Shown piece by piece: positions 13,013 to 24,110 of a stretch of DNA of 64,000 nt. This DNA is from Pogostemon cablin (taxonomy: Eukaryota > Streptophyta > Magnoliopsida > Lamiales > Lamiaceae), in assembly GCA_023678885.1 (NCBI GenBank), contig CM042958.1, positions 16,486,852-16,550,851 of the forward strand, in the 5' to 3' direction. Below the pieces are notes generated by a model that ran no database searches, was not told where the DNA came from, and was given only the letters and a program-made list of their open reading frames with translations. Positions within the stretch are counted from its first letter, which is position 1; the number at the start of each line of letters is the position of its first letter. Both the position numbers and the translations under genes were made by a program.

Positions 13013-15150
13013 AGTTTTTTTTTGCAAAGAAAATTTATTTATTGATAGAGTACAAGGGGTACTCAAACCCAAACAAATGATGCATATCTCCTATTACATA
13101 AAATCATTCATAGCAAAATAAAAGTAGGAGAAGTACACCAATCTTAAAAAGTACTATCTTTACGAATTTTTCTGTTCGCCATTAATTAGCCACGACCACG
13201 CCTTTGCTTTTATACCTTGTATCATCTTCATTGGGTAGGGTACCTTTCCATTAAATATAAAATTATTTCTTGATATCCAGATCGACCAAACAATGAATGC
13301 CCATAGAGTAACATCAGCATTACATTTTGGCCTAATTCCAAACAAATCCATATGTTGTAATATATGGGGGATTGACTCAGAATGGGGTGTCATAGATTGC
13401 CCCCAACCAATTATAGCAACAGTTCCAAATCAAACGAGTAATCTTATAACGAAAGAACAAATGCGATAAATTTTCTTCCATCTCACCACACATCACGCAT
13501 TTGATATTGTTGTTGGGTTGAATAATACCATTCTTTTGCAAGCTAGATTTTGTAGCCATCCTTCCTTTCAACACCTTCCAAACAATAGACTTAACACTCC
13601 TTGGAGCATGACATGCCCACAGTTTCTTGAACGTCTTCTTCTTATCCTTGTTTGTTTCCATATCAGTAGAACTCATCAGTTTTTCATAGGCTATACTTGT
13701 AGAAAAAATTCCATCTTTTGCATATCTCCATCTCCACATATCTTCTTTGGATTGTTCAATTTGCACCCTGTTAAGACAAGACATGAGATCGTTAAGATAA
13801 CACATATCACACTCTCTTAATGCACGACACCATTTCAAATCCCAATTTCAACCATTCACTCTCCAATATTCCATTTGACTCACCACCGCTTCTTTCTTAT
13901 CACTAATTCTAAACAACCTCCCAAACTTAGACTTTAAAGACATCCTATCAATCCATTTATCAAACCAAAAGGAAATACTATTCTCATTGCCTACCACAAT
14001 ATCACAATCATATCTCATTCCCACCCCCTCTTCACCCCCAAACATTTCACAAACATCTTTCCACCATCTAGACTTTACTCATTTCCCTAAACCCCAAGAC
14101 TCAATACCTCCATATTTGGATTTTATTACCCTTACCCACAGATTCTTTGACTCATTAAGAAATCTCCACGACCATTTACTAACTAATACATAATTGAATT
14201 TCTCTAAATTTCTAATCCCTAAACCCTCATTCTCTCTTTTTTTGCAAATGTCATCCCAACTGATCCATGAAATTTTTTTTTTGTATTCTCTCCTCCCCCC
14301 ATAGGAAATTTCTTTGAATCTGGACAATATCTCTAATTGTTTTTTAGGCAAGTAATAGAAAGATAGACAATAGATTGACATTGCAGAAAGGACCGCTTGA
14401 ATCAACGTGCAACGACCTCCCAACGAGATGTGTTTGTCATTCCATAACGCTAATTTTTTTTAACTTTATTAACTAGATTCTCCCAAGAAGCTGCTCGCTT
14501 ATGATTGATGCCAATATTCATTCCCAAATAAGAGAAATGAATCAAACCCACTTCACAACGAAGAACATCTGCCATAGATTCTAGCGTAACACTGCCCACG
14601 TTCAAACCCATCAAACTACTTTTGTTGAAATTAACAGTTAAGCCTGATAGAAGTTCAAAATTTCTCAAGATGTCTTTAATCACATAGACATTCTCCATCT
14701 TTTCTGTACACATGAGAATTGTATCATCTGCATACTGTAAGTGAGATACCTTAATTTTTTCACGACCAATACTCATGGCTTCTAACATTCCCAACTCAAC
14801 TGCTCTAGAAATAAGAAGACTTAAACCTTCAGCCACAATTAAGAATAGGAAGGGTGATAATGGATCACCTTGCTTCAACCTTCTCTCGAGTTTAAATTCT
14901 TCAGTAGGGCTCCCATTTACAAGAACTGATGCTGATGCAGTTGAGACACACTCCATGATCCATTGCCTCAATTTCTATCCGAAATTAATCCCTATCATCA
15001 TATCTTCAAGGAATTTCCGCTCTACAGTATCGTATGCTTTTGCAAAATCTGCCTTAAATATCAGCGTGCTCACTTTCTTTCTTTTTGATTCTTCAATGAT
15101 CTCATTAAGAACCACAACACCATCAAGAATTTGTCTACCTCCAAATAGTT
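13013..15150 (-). mobile_element. 5'-truncated LINE (L1-type) retrotransposon, ORF2 remnant
   Basis: Read on the minus strand, the sequence starts inside the reverse transcriptase (KADFAKAYDTVERKF) at about 15050. It continues through CVSTASASVLVNGSPTEEF, RLKQGDPLSPFLFLIVAEGL and the catalytic HLQYADDTILM. The thumb, a linker rich in Trp and a zf-RVT zinc-binding domain (WKVLKGRMATKSSL, CVMCGEMEENLSHLFF) follow, and it ends at a short T run (poly-A on the minus strand) at 13013-13021. Several frameshifts and stops, including a TAG in the RT at about 14975, make it dead. 5' truncation and a 3' A-tail are typical of L1-type insertions. It appears inserted into a Stowaway-like MITE whose parts lie on either side. 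Confidence 0.85.
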
Positions 15151-15152
15151 AA

Positions 15153-15232
15153 GTTTGCTTTTTGCATGGCGATTAAGGAATAATAAAGTATGGTTTGCTT
15201 TTTGCATAGCGATTAAGGAATAATAAAGTATT
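15153..15232. repeat. 40-bp tandem duplication
   Basis: The segment gtttgctttttgcat followed by 'agcgattaaggaataataaa' occurs twice with a period of 40 bases, with one or two mismatches. It lies at the LINE's 5' junction and belongs to the interrupted MITE. Confidence 0.75.
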
Positions 15233-15365
15233 TTAATGTGTATTTATGTGAGAGAAATAATATTAATAAAATATTTTAATGTTTATTGAGGTGGAAGAAA
15301 TAATATTTTATTGTACAGTGGGTAGTTGTATTAGTGTTGTAGGTGGGTCTCATAGATATATTTTA

Positions 15366-15627
15366 CTCTCTCCGTCCCATAAAGAAGTTCACAGTTACTG
15401 TAGATACGGAGTTTAAGAAAAAGTTGCTTTTTGGGGGTAGTTTGGTATTTTTAGGTAATAAATAAATTATAAAGTAAGTTATGTGAGTTGTAAAGGGGTG
15501 GCAATTTTGAAATTAAAGTGTGTTGTGGGGTTATTGATTTGTGTGTATTTCCTTATTTGGGGGTGTGAACTTGTTTATGAGACGGACAAAAATAGAAAGT
15601 GTGAATTTATTTATGGGACGGATGGAG
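15366..15627. mobile_element. Stowaway-like MITE, 262-bp family
   Basis: Ends are ctctctccgtcccataaa and ttatgggacggatggag, flanked by TA on both sides. It is 262 bases long, the same length as the copy at 60324-60585, which lies in the opposite orientation. Confidence 0.8.
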
Positions 15628-15854
15628 TAATTATTTTGTGTGGGTCTCATATATCAAAAAAGAAAATGTAATCATTAGGATAAGACGTCCAAAAAGAAAA
15701 TATGTAATCATTAGGATGAGATTATGGGAGTATATAGGAAAAAAAATTAAAAAATATGTTCATACATTATTTTAAAAAAGGAAATATTGAATAAGGATAA
15801 TAATTGGATTTAAATAATTAAAATATATAAAAATAAATCCAGAAATTCAAAAAA

Positions 15855-16340
15855 TTAAGAAAATTACTCTTGTATCGATACTTTAGAGGTAGATATTAAA
15901 GAATACTTGAATTGATTCTTAAGAAGTAGATCGATTCAAGTCAAGGGTTATTAAAGAATACTTTAATTGATTTTTAAGGAGTAGATCGATTCAAGAATAC
16001 TTGAATCGGTACCCTTCTTCTTAAAGAACCGATTCTTTAGAATATGTAAATTGAATCTCTACTTGATTCGCTCCATTGAAATAATTTTTTATTGTTTCAT
16101 AAATCAATTCTCTAGTGAAACTTGAAGAAAACTTCTATTTCTCTTACAAAATCGAATGTGTGTTTTTAGAATGAATAACCAGAAAGTCTTATTTATATGT
16201 GGTGTGAAAGGAAATATTATATGCAATATTCTTTTTTCCTTTATATATGATTTAATTTGATTTTAATTAATTTATTAATTTGCATAAAGATTTAATAAAA
16301 TAATTAATAATGATATCCAAATAAATAAATAAAATATAAA
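15855..16340. repeat. Duplicated AT-rich block, copy 1
   Basis: A cluster of 'aagaatacttgaattgatt' and 'gatcgattcaag' motifs in both orientations is followed by a unique tail with 'ctctacttgattcgctcc', 'cttatttatatgtggtgtg' and 'aggaaatattatatgcaata'. The same order recurs at 17387-18130, so the pair are direct copies. No coding signal. Confidence 0.65.
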
Positions 16341-16374
16341 AAAAAATATGTTTTTTTTTAAGAAATATTTTTCT

Positions 16375-16560
16375 ATGGTAAATTATTTAGGTGCCACCGT
16401 GCATAGGTCGTCCTTGATGAGGCATGACAACGTATAAGAAAAATAATATTTTAATTAATATATATGTTTTTAATTGAATTTTGTTCTAATTATATACATT
16501 TTTTATTTGTTACTATATATATAATTAATTAAATAAATATTTTTAATAAATAGATTTTTC
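16375..16560. repeat. Inverted repeat arm (pairs with 18680-18865)
   Basis: The sequence 'taaattatttaggtgccac' with 'ataggtcgtc' and the following AT-rich 130 bases match the reverse complement of about 18680-18865 ('gacgacctatgcggcacct', 'aataatttatc'). The two arms could be the ends of a transposon of about 2.5 kb. I could not define a target duplication. Confidence 0.5.
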
Positions 16561-17386
16561 TTAATTTCTATAAAAAAATTTTAAATTTATTACCTAATTG
16601 ACATTCATTATTAAAAATAAGAAACATATTATTTTAAAAAGAAATATTAAATAAAGAAATTAATTGAAAGCAAATAAGACAATTAAATAAATATTTTTAA
16701 TTAATATTTTTGTCTTAATTACTATATTTTTTTTAAAATTTATTACCTAATTGAGATTCATTATTAAAATAAGAAACACATTATTTTAAAAAAAATATTA
16801 AATAAGAAAGTTTATTAAAAGTAAATAAGGAATATATATATATTTTTTTTGATTATTTATGGAAAATAAGGTCAAATATTTTATAATGAATTAAAACAAA
16901 ATTATTAAAATATTTTACATAGTTGCTATATATTTTTTTTAAAATATATGTAATATTATAAATAAAATTTAAATAGAGTATTACTTTTTGCTCATGATTA
17001 TGATTTAATATTTCTTAATTAACTATATAATAATAATAATTTTATTTCCATTAATTGTTATTTTTAAGAAACTAATGTAATATATATATATATAATAAAA
17101 TAATTTATATATAATATTCTTTTAAATATTCATAAATTTATAATGTAATCTTATTTTTTTTAATTTAATTTTATTATTTTCAAATTATATAAACAACTAA
17201 AGAAAATAAATTTTATAATTCATATGTCATAATTGAATAATTAAGATATATGTAAATAAATAATTATTAATATACTAAATTTAAAAAGCTAATAAATATT
17301 TACAAACTCAATTTTAATGTTATTTGATATGAAATAATGATTTAGCTTAAAAAACTTAAATTTTCGATTCTATACATGAATTAATT
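16561..17386. other. AT-rich gene-free stretch
   Basis: Contains two tandemly arranged copies (about 16595-16680 and 16745-16830) of an AT-rich segment with 'aataagaaacacattatttt' that recurs at 18140. Nothing else seen. Confidence 0.5.
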
Positions 17387-18130
17387 TTTCAACCTCTTAT
17401 TCTTTAGAGGTAAATCGATTCAAGAGTACTTGAATCGTCGATCCTCCCTTCACTTGAAGAATACTTGAATCAATACTTTAGAGGTAGATCTTAAAGAATA
17501 CTTGAATCGAATCTTAAAGAATACTTGAATTGATTATTAAGAAGTAATACTTGAATCGATTTTTTTCCTCTTAAAGAATCAATTCTTAAGATATAAATCG
17601 ATTCAAGTATTCTTGAATCGATCCTCTTACTCTTGAAAAATTAATTTTTAAGATGTAAATCTATTCAAGAATACTTGAATCGATTCTCCATACTTGAATT
17701 GATTCTCTTCCTCTTGATCGATTCTCCATACTCGAATCGATTCTCTTCCTCTTGAAGAATCAACTCTTAAGAGGTAAATCGATTCAAGAATATTTGAATC
17801 AATTCTCGTCTTCTTGAAGAATACTTGAATCGATTTTTTTATAGCTAGATCGAATCTCTACTTGATTCGCTCTATCGAAATAAATTTTTATACTTTCATA
17901 AATCAATTCTCTAGAGGAATTTGAAGAAAGCTCTTATTCCTTTTCGGAGAATCGAATGTTTGTATTTAAAATAAATAACCAAAAGACCTTATTTATAAGT
18001 GGGCGAGAGAGAATATTATATGCAATATTTTTTTCCCTTTATATATATGATTTAATATAATATTAATTAATTTATTGCATTAAAAGATTTAGTAATTAAT
18101 TAATGATACCCAAATAAATAAATAAAATAT
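17387..18130. repeat. Duplicated AT-rich block, copy 2
   Basis: Expanded version of the 15855-16340 block. More than fifteen 'acttgaatcgatt' or 'aatcgattcaag' motifs occur in both orientations between 17390 and 17870, followed by the shared tail ('ctctacttgattcgctct', 'gaatattatatgcaatatt'). The motifs can pair with one another and form hairpins. Confidence 0.65.
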
Positions 18131-18319
18131 TAAAAATTAATTATTATTAAAAATAAGAAACACATTATTTAAAAAAGAAACTATTAAATAAGGAAGTTAA
18201 TTAAAAGTAAATAAGGAAAATATTAAAAAATAAAAAAAAGTGAGAAAAATACAGTCACATTGGAGTGCTCTGGAGACGACACGTCAGCAAGAAAAATTTC
18301 TGCTATAGTATACTTAAGA

Positions 18320-18530
18320 TATATATAGGGATGTTAAACAGGCTAGACTTGAACCTATAGAGTCAGACCCATAGAACTACGGTCTAACCGGGTCATGGGT
18401 TAAGCGAGCCATGTAAAACAGGCCACGGGTTAAGCGAGTCATGTTAAACAGGCCGTCATTTATGCGAACCTAACCCTAACCGTAACAAGCCTCGGGTTAA
18501 ACGGGCCACTAACGGGTCGGTGAATAAAAT
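18320..18530. repeat. Repeat of GGGTTAAGCGRGCC-like units
   Basis: Three to four copies of 'gggttaagcgagccatgt' or close variants (tcatgggttaagcgagcc, ccacgggttaagcgagtc, ctcgggttaaacgggcc). This is a dispersed plant repeat type. No coding signal. Confidence 0.5.
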
Positions 18531-18679
18531 AATATTAATTAATTTAAAACATAATTAAACATTAAAAACACATCAAATGTTGTTCTAATGTTAATAATGA
18601 ACATATATTTATAAGTTTATACATAAAAAATAAAAATGAATTTTAGATTTCAAATATGTTAATATTATTTGTGAATTAA

Positions 18680-18865
18680 GATAGTTTATTTTCATTTTTT
18701 TAAAATAGATATATACGGTAACAAATAAAATAGATATCTATAAAAATTAGAATAAAATTTATTTAAAAACATATATCAAAATATTAATTAAAAATACTTT
18801 TTCTTACACATGACCACACCTTATCGACTGACGACCTATGCGGCACCTCAATAATTTATCATAAA
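18680..18865. repeat. Inverted repeat arm (pairs with 16375-16560)
   Basis: Reverse complement of the arm described at 16375-16560. The region from 18866 to 19209 has no feature I can name. Confidence 0.5.
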
Positions 18866-19209
18866 ATGATATTAATTATTAATCAAAATCTTTCATAAAA
18901 CAATAATCTTCATCAATACTTCTACAACACAGTTTTGTACTTGCCATGTTTCACCTTAGAGTGAATTAAGGCTGATTTATCATTGTTAGAGGAAATTGAA
19001 GCTGAGTATATTTCCCACAGATTGAAGGATTCTCAGTTCGTTTTTGCAAATTTGATTAGAATTGAAGGACTTAATTGTAGTAACAATTAATTTAGGAAAA
19101 GGGTCTTTCAAAAGCCAGGGATTGGAGTTTCGACTTTTTTAGCAATGAAGAAATACTTTTGATTCTTAATTTTTAGTGTTGTTAATTCTGAAGCAATAGG
19201 CTGGTGAGG

Positions 19210-19910
19210 GTAAATAATTACATTTTGAGACGTATAATAATTATAATATGACAAAATAGTTGTGTGAGACCTTTTCTTAATTTTTAAAGCAATCGACCAT
19301 TGTGTGAAATAAGTGATAATTTTTTAATGAAAAACTATATAAATTCATGAAAATTGTTAATGAACGAAAAAATATCTCGATTCATTGCATAATCAAAACG
19401 ATATTACATTCTCCATTAATCCAAGGGTAGTTGTGAGTGAAACAAAGCTAAGGGTGTGAAGATTATGGAGAGTAGACGTCTCGAAGGTTATCTGCCAGAA
19501 CAGGGTAACGTTTAACCAGCTTGCCATTAAGACATGATATCCCCATTCTTGAAAACCAGTTTCCTGACATATTCGCGAGTGGATATGTAATAAACATTAT
19601 AATCATCACAACGCATGAATAGCAAACCATTAGTTGAAGCAGCAATACGTATTCTATTACAAGGGCGTGGGAAACAAGTGATTAGACTACCAATAAGTCT
19701 TCAAATTCCAAAAATTGCAAACACACTTGGGGAGTCTTAAAAGGATATTCATACTGATTTCTGTGGGTATTTAATTCTCGTGAGTTTGTTTTAATGGTGG
19801 CTGTCGTCGTCTAGGTTATCCATCCATATTTAATTCAAGTACGGCCCTCTGTCGTCATCTAGGTTATTCATATTTAACCTCCCACAAAACATGCGCAGTC
19901 TGCTTGTTTA
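19210..19910 (-). pseudogene. F-box-associated gene remnant, copy B
   Basis: The coding remnant spans about 19463-19690 on the minus strand. It retains SNGLLFMR-like and YYISxP-like sequence and 'FSRMGIS', but an internal deletion joins the middle of the domain to its end. Flanks on both sides match copy C. On the low-coordinate side this is 'acattttgagacgtataata' and 'gaataatcaaaacgatat'. On the high-coordinate side it is 'ggctgtcgtcgtctaggtt' and 'aacctcccacaaaacatgcg'. B and C therefore arose by duplication of a genomic segment, not by retroposition. Confidence 0.6.
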
Positions 19911-19976
19911 ATCGTTTTTATATTATTTTATTTTATTTATTATTATAATTTTATTACCTCCTCACTCTCACATTAA

Positions 19977-20365
19977 CACTAAAAAAAATATTTTTTAACA
20001 ACGGAATTTATCAATCTTTCGTACTTTCTTCTTCTTACCACGCGATAGGTCAGCGAAGCGTGAGCGCACGCTGAGAAGGAAAGACCAAACACTCGGACAC
20101 CCCATTTAGAAATAGAAAGAAGGATAGAAGCTTTTCCCGTCCCCCCTTCGTCGTGTGGTGCTTGTGTGGGGGATGACCATCAGAAATTTAATCTGTTGGT
20201 AATTACCAATGGATTAACAACTAAAATGACATTTTTCTATTAGGAATGGAATGTCAACGGATCTATTCTCTATTTTATCAACAGAATTCAATGATAACCA
20301 AAGGAATCTTTATATAAATTACCAACGGAATTTTTAGCAACGGATTACCAACTGAATTGATTTTT
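19977..20365. mobile_element. CACTA transposon end, interrupted
   Basis: Starts with CACTAAAAAAAATATTTTTT and 'acaacggaattta', matching the 3286 element. After an unrelated GC-richer segment (20028-20168) the subterminal motifs resume at 20180 ('ctgttggtaattaccaatgg', 'attaccaacggaatt') and stop at about 20365, where the Copia remnant begins. Confidence 0.55.
20028..20168. other. GC-rich island inside the CACTA end
   Basis: About 140 bases with clearly higher G+C than the surroundings ('cagcgaagcgtgagcgcacg', 'cttttcccgtcccccctt'). It breaks the CACTA subterminal pattern on both sides. Composition suggests a filler insertion, possibly of organelle (mitochondrial) origin. I cannot prove the source. 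Confidence 0.35.
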
Positions 20366-21557
20366 GCACGTATGGATGTGAACATCTCTCTACGAGATGT
20401 TGCATGTATGGATGCACCACTATCAACCACCCAACTGCTTTCACGATATACAAGATTGACAACTTTATAATCACGAAAGATGAGAAAATCACCTGTTGCA
20501 ACAGACACTTGATCATCATCTTTCGTTTTATCATTCTTCCTTTCTTTTCCATTTTCTTTCTTGTCATCTTGCTTGAGTTTTCTGCAATACCTTGCTATGT
20601 GTCCTGGAGTTTTACAATTACAATACTCAACCTTGCTGTGTCTGTTGGATTTACTCCTACCTTTTTGCTTGCCTTTTAGACCTCTACTATTACTTCTCCC
20701 CCGGCCCTCTTCTCTGTGACCAAAATCTCTGATTGTTGAAAAGAGCCTGGCGATTTTCTCCTCGTTTCCTCATTCAAAACGCTGCCCATAACTAAATCCA
20801 TTACAATGGTACCAATAGGGGCTGAATTAGATAAAGATGTCCTGAATGTCTCCCATGAATCCAGCAATATACCAAGAAGCCATAAGCCTTGTATTTCATC
20901 CTCAAACTTGATATTCATTTTCGACAATTGATCAATAATGCCCTGAAATGAATTCAAGTGATCATTCATAGAAGTTTTATCTTTGAATTTCAGATTCATC
21001 AACTGCATGATTAGAAATAACTTGTTGTTTCCAGTTTTTCTAGTATACAGTTGCTCCAACGTTTTCCACAATGTCCGTACATTTGTTTCTCCACTCATAC
21101 ATTATCATCCACCCAATGCCTGATGTAACCACACACTTGACGATGCAATAATTTTCATTGATCATTTGTTTTACCATCAAGCTTTTTAGCATCAAATACA
21201 GGCACATAATAATCTTTCACATATAGAAGATCCTCCATCTTCCCTTAATTTCCACACATGATAATTTGAACCACTAAGATTCACCATTAATTCTATTAGT
21301 ATTGGTTTCCACATTCACCACAACGCACAGAGCAGCAACCCACTCTGATACCACTTGTTGGATTTATTGGCCCAGCGGAGCCTAGTCTACTCAATCCAAT
21401 AACATGATATTGTCCACTTTGTACCCACTGGCCTGCACGATTTTGCTCTCTGGGCTCACACCCTGAAGGTCTCATGCTAGGGAGAGTTCCACACTTATAA
21501 CCTATCGTCGTCCCCACTTCTAACTGATGTAGGACTTTGGTTGACAAACAACCATCA
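20366..21557 (-). mobile_element. Ty1/Copia retrotransposon remnant (LTR, PBS, gag, start of protease)
   Basis: On the minus strand the order is a short LTR (about 21557-21356, ending CCAACA), a primer-binding site TGGTATCAGAGTGG (21353-21340, complementary to initiator tRNA-Met), then the gag start MEDLLYVKDYYVPVFDAKK at about 21235. Gag includes HRQVCGYIRHWVDDN and SMNDHLNSFQGIIDQLSKMN (UBN2-type domain). A CCHC knuckle follows (YCNCKTPGHIARYC, at about 20600), then the protease start WVVDSGASIHAT. At least two stop codons interrupt gag. The element stops abruptly at about 20366, against CACTA-derived sequence. No integrase, RT or second LTR is present, so it is inactive. Confidence 0.8.
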
Positions 21558-21559
21558 AT

Positions 21560-24110
21560 AATTAATTACATTTTGAGACGTATAATAATTATAATATGAC
21601 AAAATAGTTGTGTGAGACACTTCTTAATGTTGTGTGAGATCGTCTTGACTTCCATGAAACAGATTAGTGATAATTTTTTTAATGAAAAATGATATCAATG
21701 GATGAAAAGCGCTAATGGTATAGTGAATGATTTCATGAACAATTTATAGTATACTAAATAAAATGTATCGACATTCTTCGAATAATCAAAACGATATAAC
21801 ATCCTCCAATCCGAGGGTTAATCCGAGTGAAACAAAGCTAGGGGTGTGAAGATGTGGACAGTAGGCGTCTCGGAGGGTTTCAGGCATGGAGATTGCATTA
21901 TCCTCCAAAGAGTGCCAGAACAGGCTAATGTTAAATGTTGCCAACAAGACATCCCCATTCTTGAAAACCTTGTAAGGGAAGATGTCACGATCCATATAAT
22001 TCAGTTTCTTGTCAATGCTGAATTCCTTAATCCAACCATATTCCTTCATGGTCCAGAACACACAAACATCATAACTTTCTGTTAGAGTAGTATTGCCAAC
22101 GCACCAATTAGATTGGATAATTGTACTCTTTATATTTTGAATATAAATAATCTCATTGGAAATTATATTATTAAAGGTTGTTTTAATTTATCTATTTTAT
22201 GCATTATAACATATGTTTATTAGATAAAGTCCCTAGACCAATTTAAGCTAAAATATATGGTTACGCATATGATGGTAATCATGGAATTTATACATAGAGT
22301 TTTGGTCTTAAACATGGTTTCGAGTCAAGAATTTTTCTAAATGGGACAAAGAATAATTCAGTAAAGACTCGTACATATGATGAATGCTCATCGGACGAGA
22401 ATATTTTATTTCATCAATATTAGTGTTGTGACACAAATTCATATATGTGGATACTTATTAGAGAATAAGTTTATCGAACATGATCTGTAGAAAATTCTTA
22501 TTGGATATGTCGAAATTTGAATTTTCTAATTACGATAGTACACGATTAGTCTTTAGGCTTGAAGCATCATGGTAGTCATATGTACTTCTTCTAATACTTA
22601 GATTTATCTTCTGATTGTTTAGCAATCATAGAGGGGATATATTGGGTATTATATTGATGTACATGGAGACTTGTGTGTGGCTAAGATAGAATCTGACACT
22701 TGTCTAAGACAAGAGAATCTCCTATGTATTTCATTATTAATGATTCAAAGACATTGGTCAAGACAATGAGAATAAAGATTCACAATGAATCATTCTAACA
22801 TGAAATAGAAACACTGTTATTGAGTTAGTAGAGTTTCGACTAATATTCCTACTCTAGACTCAATCGGGAGATTAACTGTTAGAAAGACCGTACGTATATG
22901 TCACTCATTAATTTACAGGTTTACTCGCTATTCACCTAACACTAGAAGATCACGCTACTTGTTAGATGTTACCGTGATTTAGTAGTGAACCTAAAGGATC
23001 ACACCTTAATTTGAATGAACCACTTTTATCAATTGGAACAATAGTTAAATTGTTAACTATTTATTATAATTAAATAATTTGATTATTTAATTAGAATTAA
23101 TAAAAAAAAAGGGAAGGAATGATGATAGTGGAAAATTATTGCAGTGAGTTGGATGAAAAGGTAGTCCTCAATGATCCCTTTAAAACTCCACTACGCTTGG
23201 TTGTGCCTCCACTAATGCTTGCCTTATTATGTCGTGATAAGGCCGAAGCTTATATCTAGAGGCTTTGCATTTCGCCAAAAACAATTTTTCTAATTCCTTC
23301 GATATATGATATCAAATTTTTTTGTTCCAATTCACAAGCGAAGTGTAAAATTTGTGTTGTTTATTCAATTGGTGGATTATTTTAGAGGGGATACACTTGG
23401 ATCCCTTATTGAAAAGAACGGAGTTTTAGCGAATCGATTCTCTCACTCCTTGCATCAATTGGAAGAAAATCTACGAGGGTAAGAATAATCTTTACATAGA
23501 TTTCTTTCAATATATTTTAACACCGGATCCAATAATCGTTTGTAAGCATTCGGGGTGAAACCTTTTCATTTATTTAATAAATATGATTTATTAATTATGA
23601 AAATTTTTAAATTACGCTGCGTTCACCCGAATCGATCGCTATAACGAACCCAACACTTTCATTATCACATAATCCTAGCTGATCATCCCCCATGCTGAAA
23701 ATATTTGTAGCTGTTCTCACAGGACAATTGATGGTGCTAAAAACTTCGGTTTCAAGATCAAAACAAGAAATATGCAGTCAAGCTCTTCAGGAAACTGCAA
23801 CCTGACATATTCGCTAGTGATCGGATTGGATATGTAATAAACATTATCATGCCAATGATCTCGATCACGCATGAAGAGCAAAGCATTAGTTGAACCAGTA
23901 ATGCATAATGTATGCGTAGCGCGTGGGAAACAAGTGATTAGGCTGCCATGGTGTTCACGATCTACCTCTTAATGGCGGCTGTCGTCGTCTAGGTTTTCCA
24001 TCCATATTTAATTTAAGTACGGCCCTCTGTCGTCATCTAGGCTATCCATATTTAACCTCCCACAAAACATGCGCAGTCTGCTTGTTTAATCGTTTTTAAA
24101 ATTCACACTT
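21560..24110 (-). pseudogene. F-box-associated gene remnant, copy C, split by a solo LTR
   Basis: The coding remnant runs on the minus strand from about 23935 to 23656, then, beyond the LTR, from 22079 to about 21786. It retains YYISNPITSEYVRLQFPEEL, LGLCDNES, FWTMKEYGWIKEFS and ALFNISLFW-like sequence and ends near TLRDAYCPH. Ignoring the LTR and one copy of the 5-bp target duplication, the frame runs through the junction, so the insertion hit an open frame. The first part also has a deletion relative to copy A: the SIMLGFGQVNTR segment is missing. No F-box is seen. Confidence 0.65.
22080..23655. mobile_element. Solo LTR with 5-bp target-site duplication
   Basis: The element begins TGTTAGAGTAG and ends GAACCCAACA, with the TG...CA ends of LTR retrotransposons. 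It is flanked by a perfect direct repeat CTTTC (22075-22079 and 23656-23660). It is 1576 bases long. There is no internal coding sequence, primer-binding site or second LTR, so it is a solo LTR left by recombination between the two LTRs. Read as the + strand, the 3' part has 'acgctgcgttcacccgaatc', typical of plant LTR ends. I cannot tell Copia from Gypsy by the LTR alone. Confidence 0.85.

Noticed and set aside
18466..18486. Telomere-like 'cctaaccctaacc' run
   Set aside because: Only about two units long and part of the GGGTTAAGCG-type dispersed repeat; not a telomeric array.
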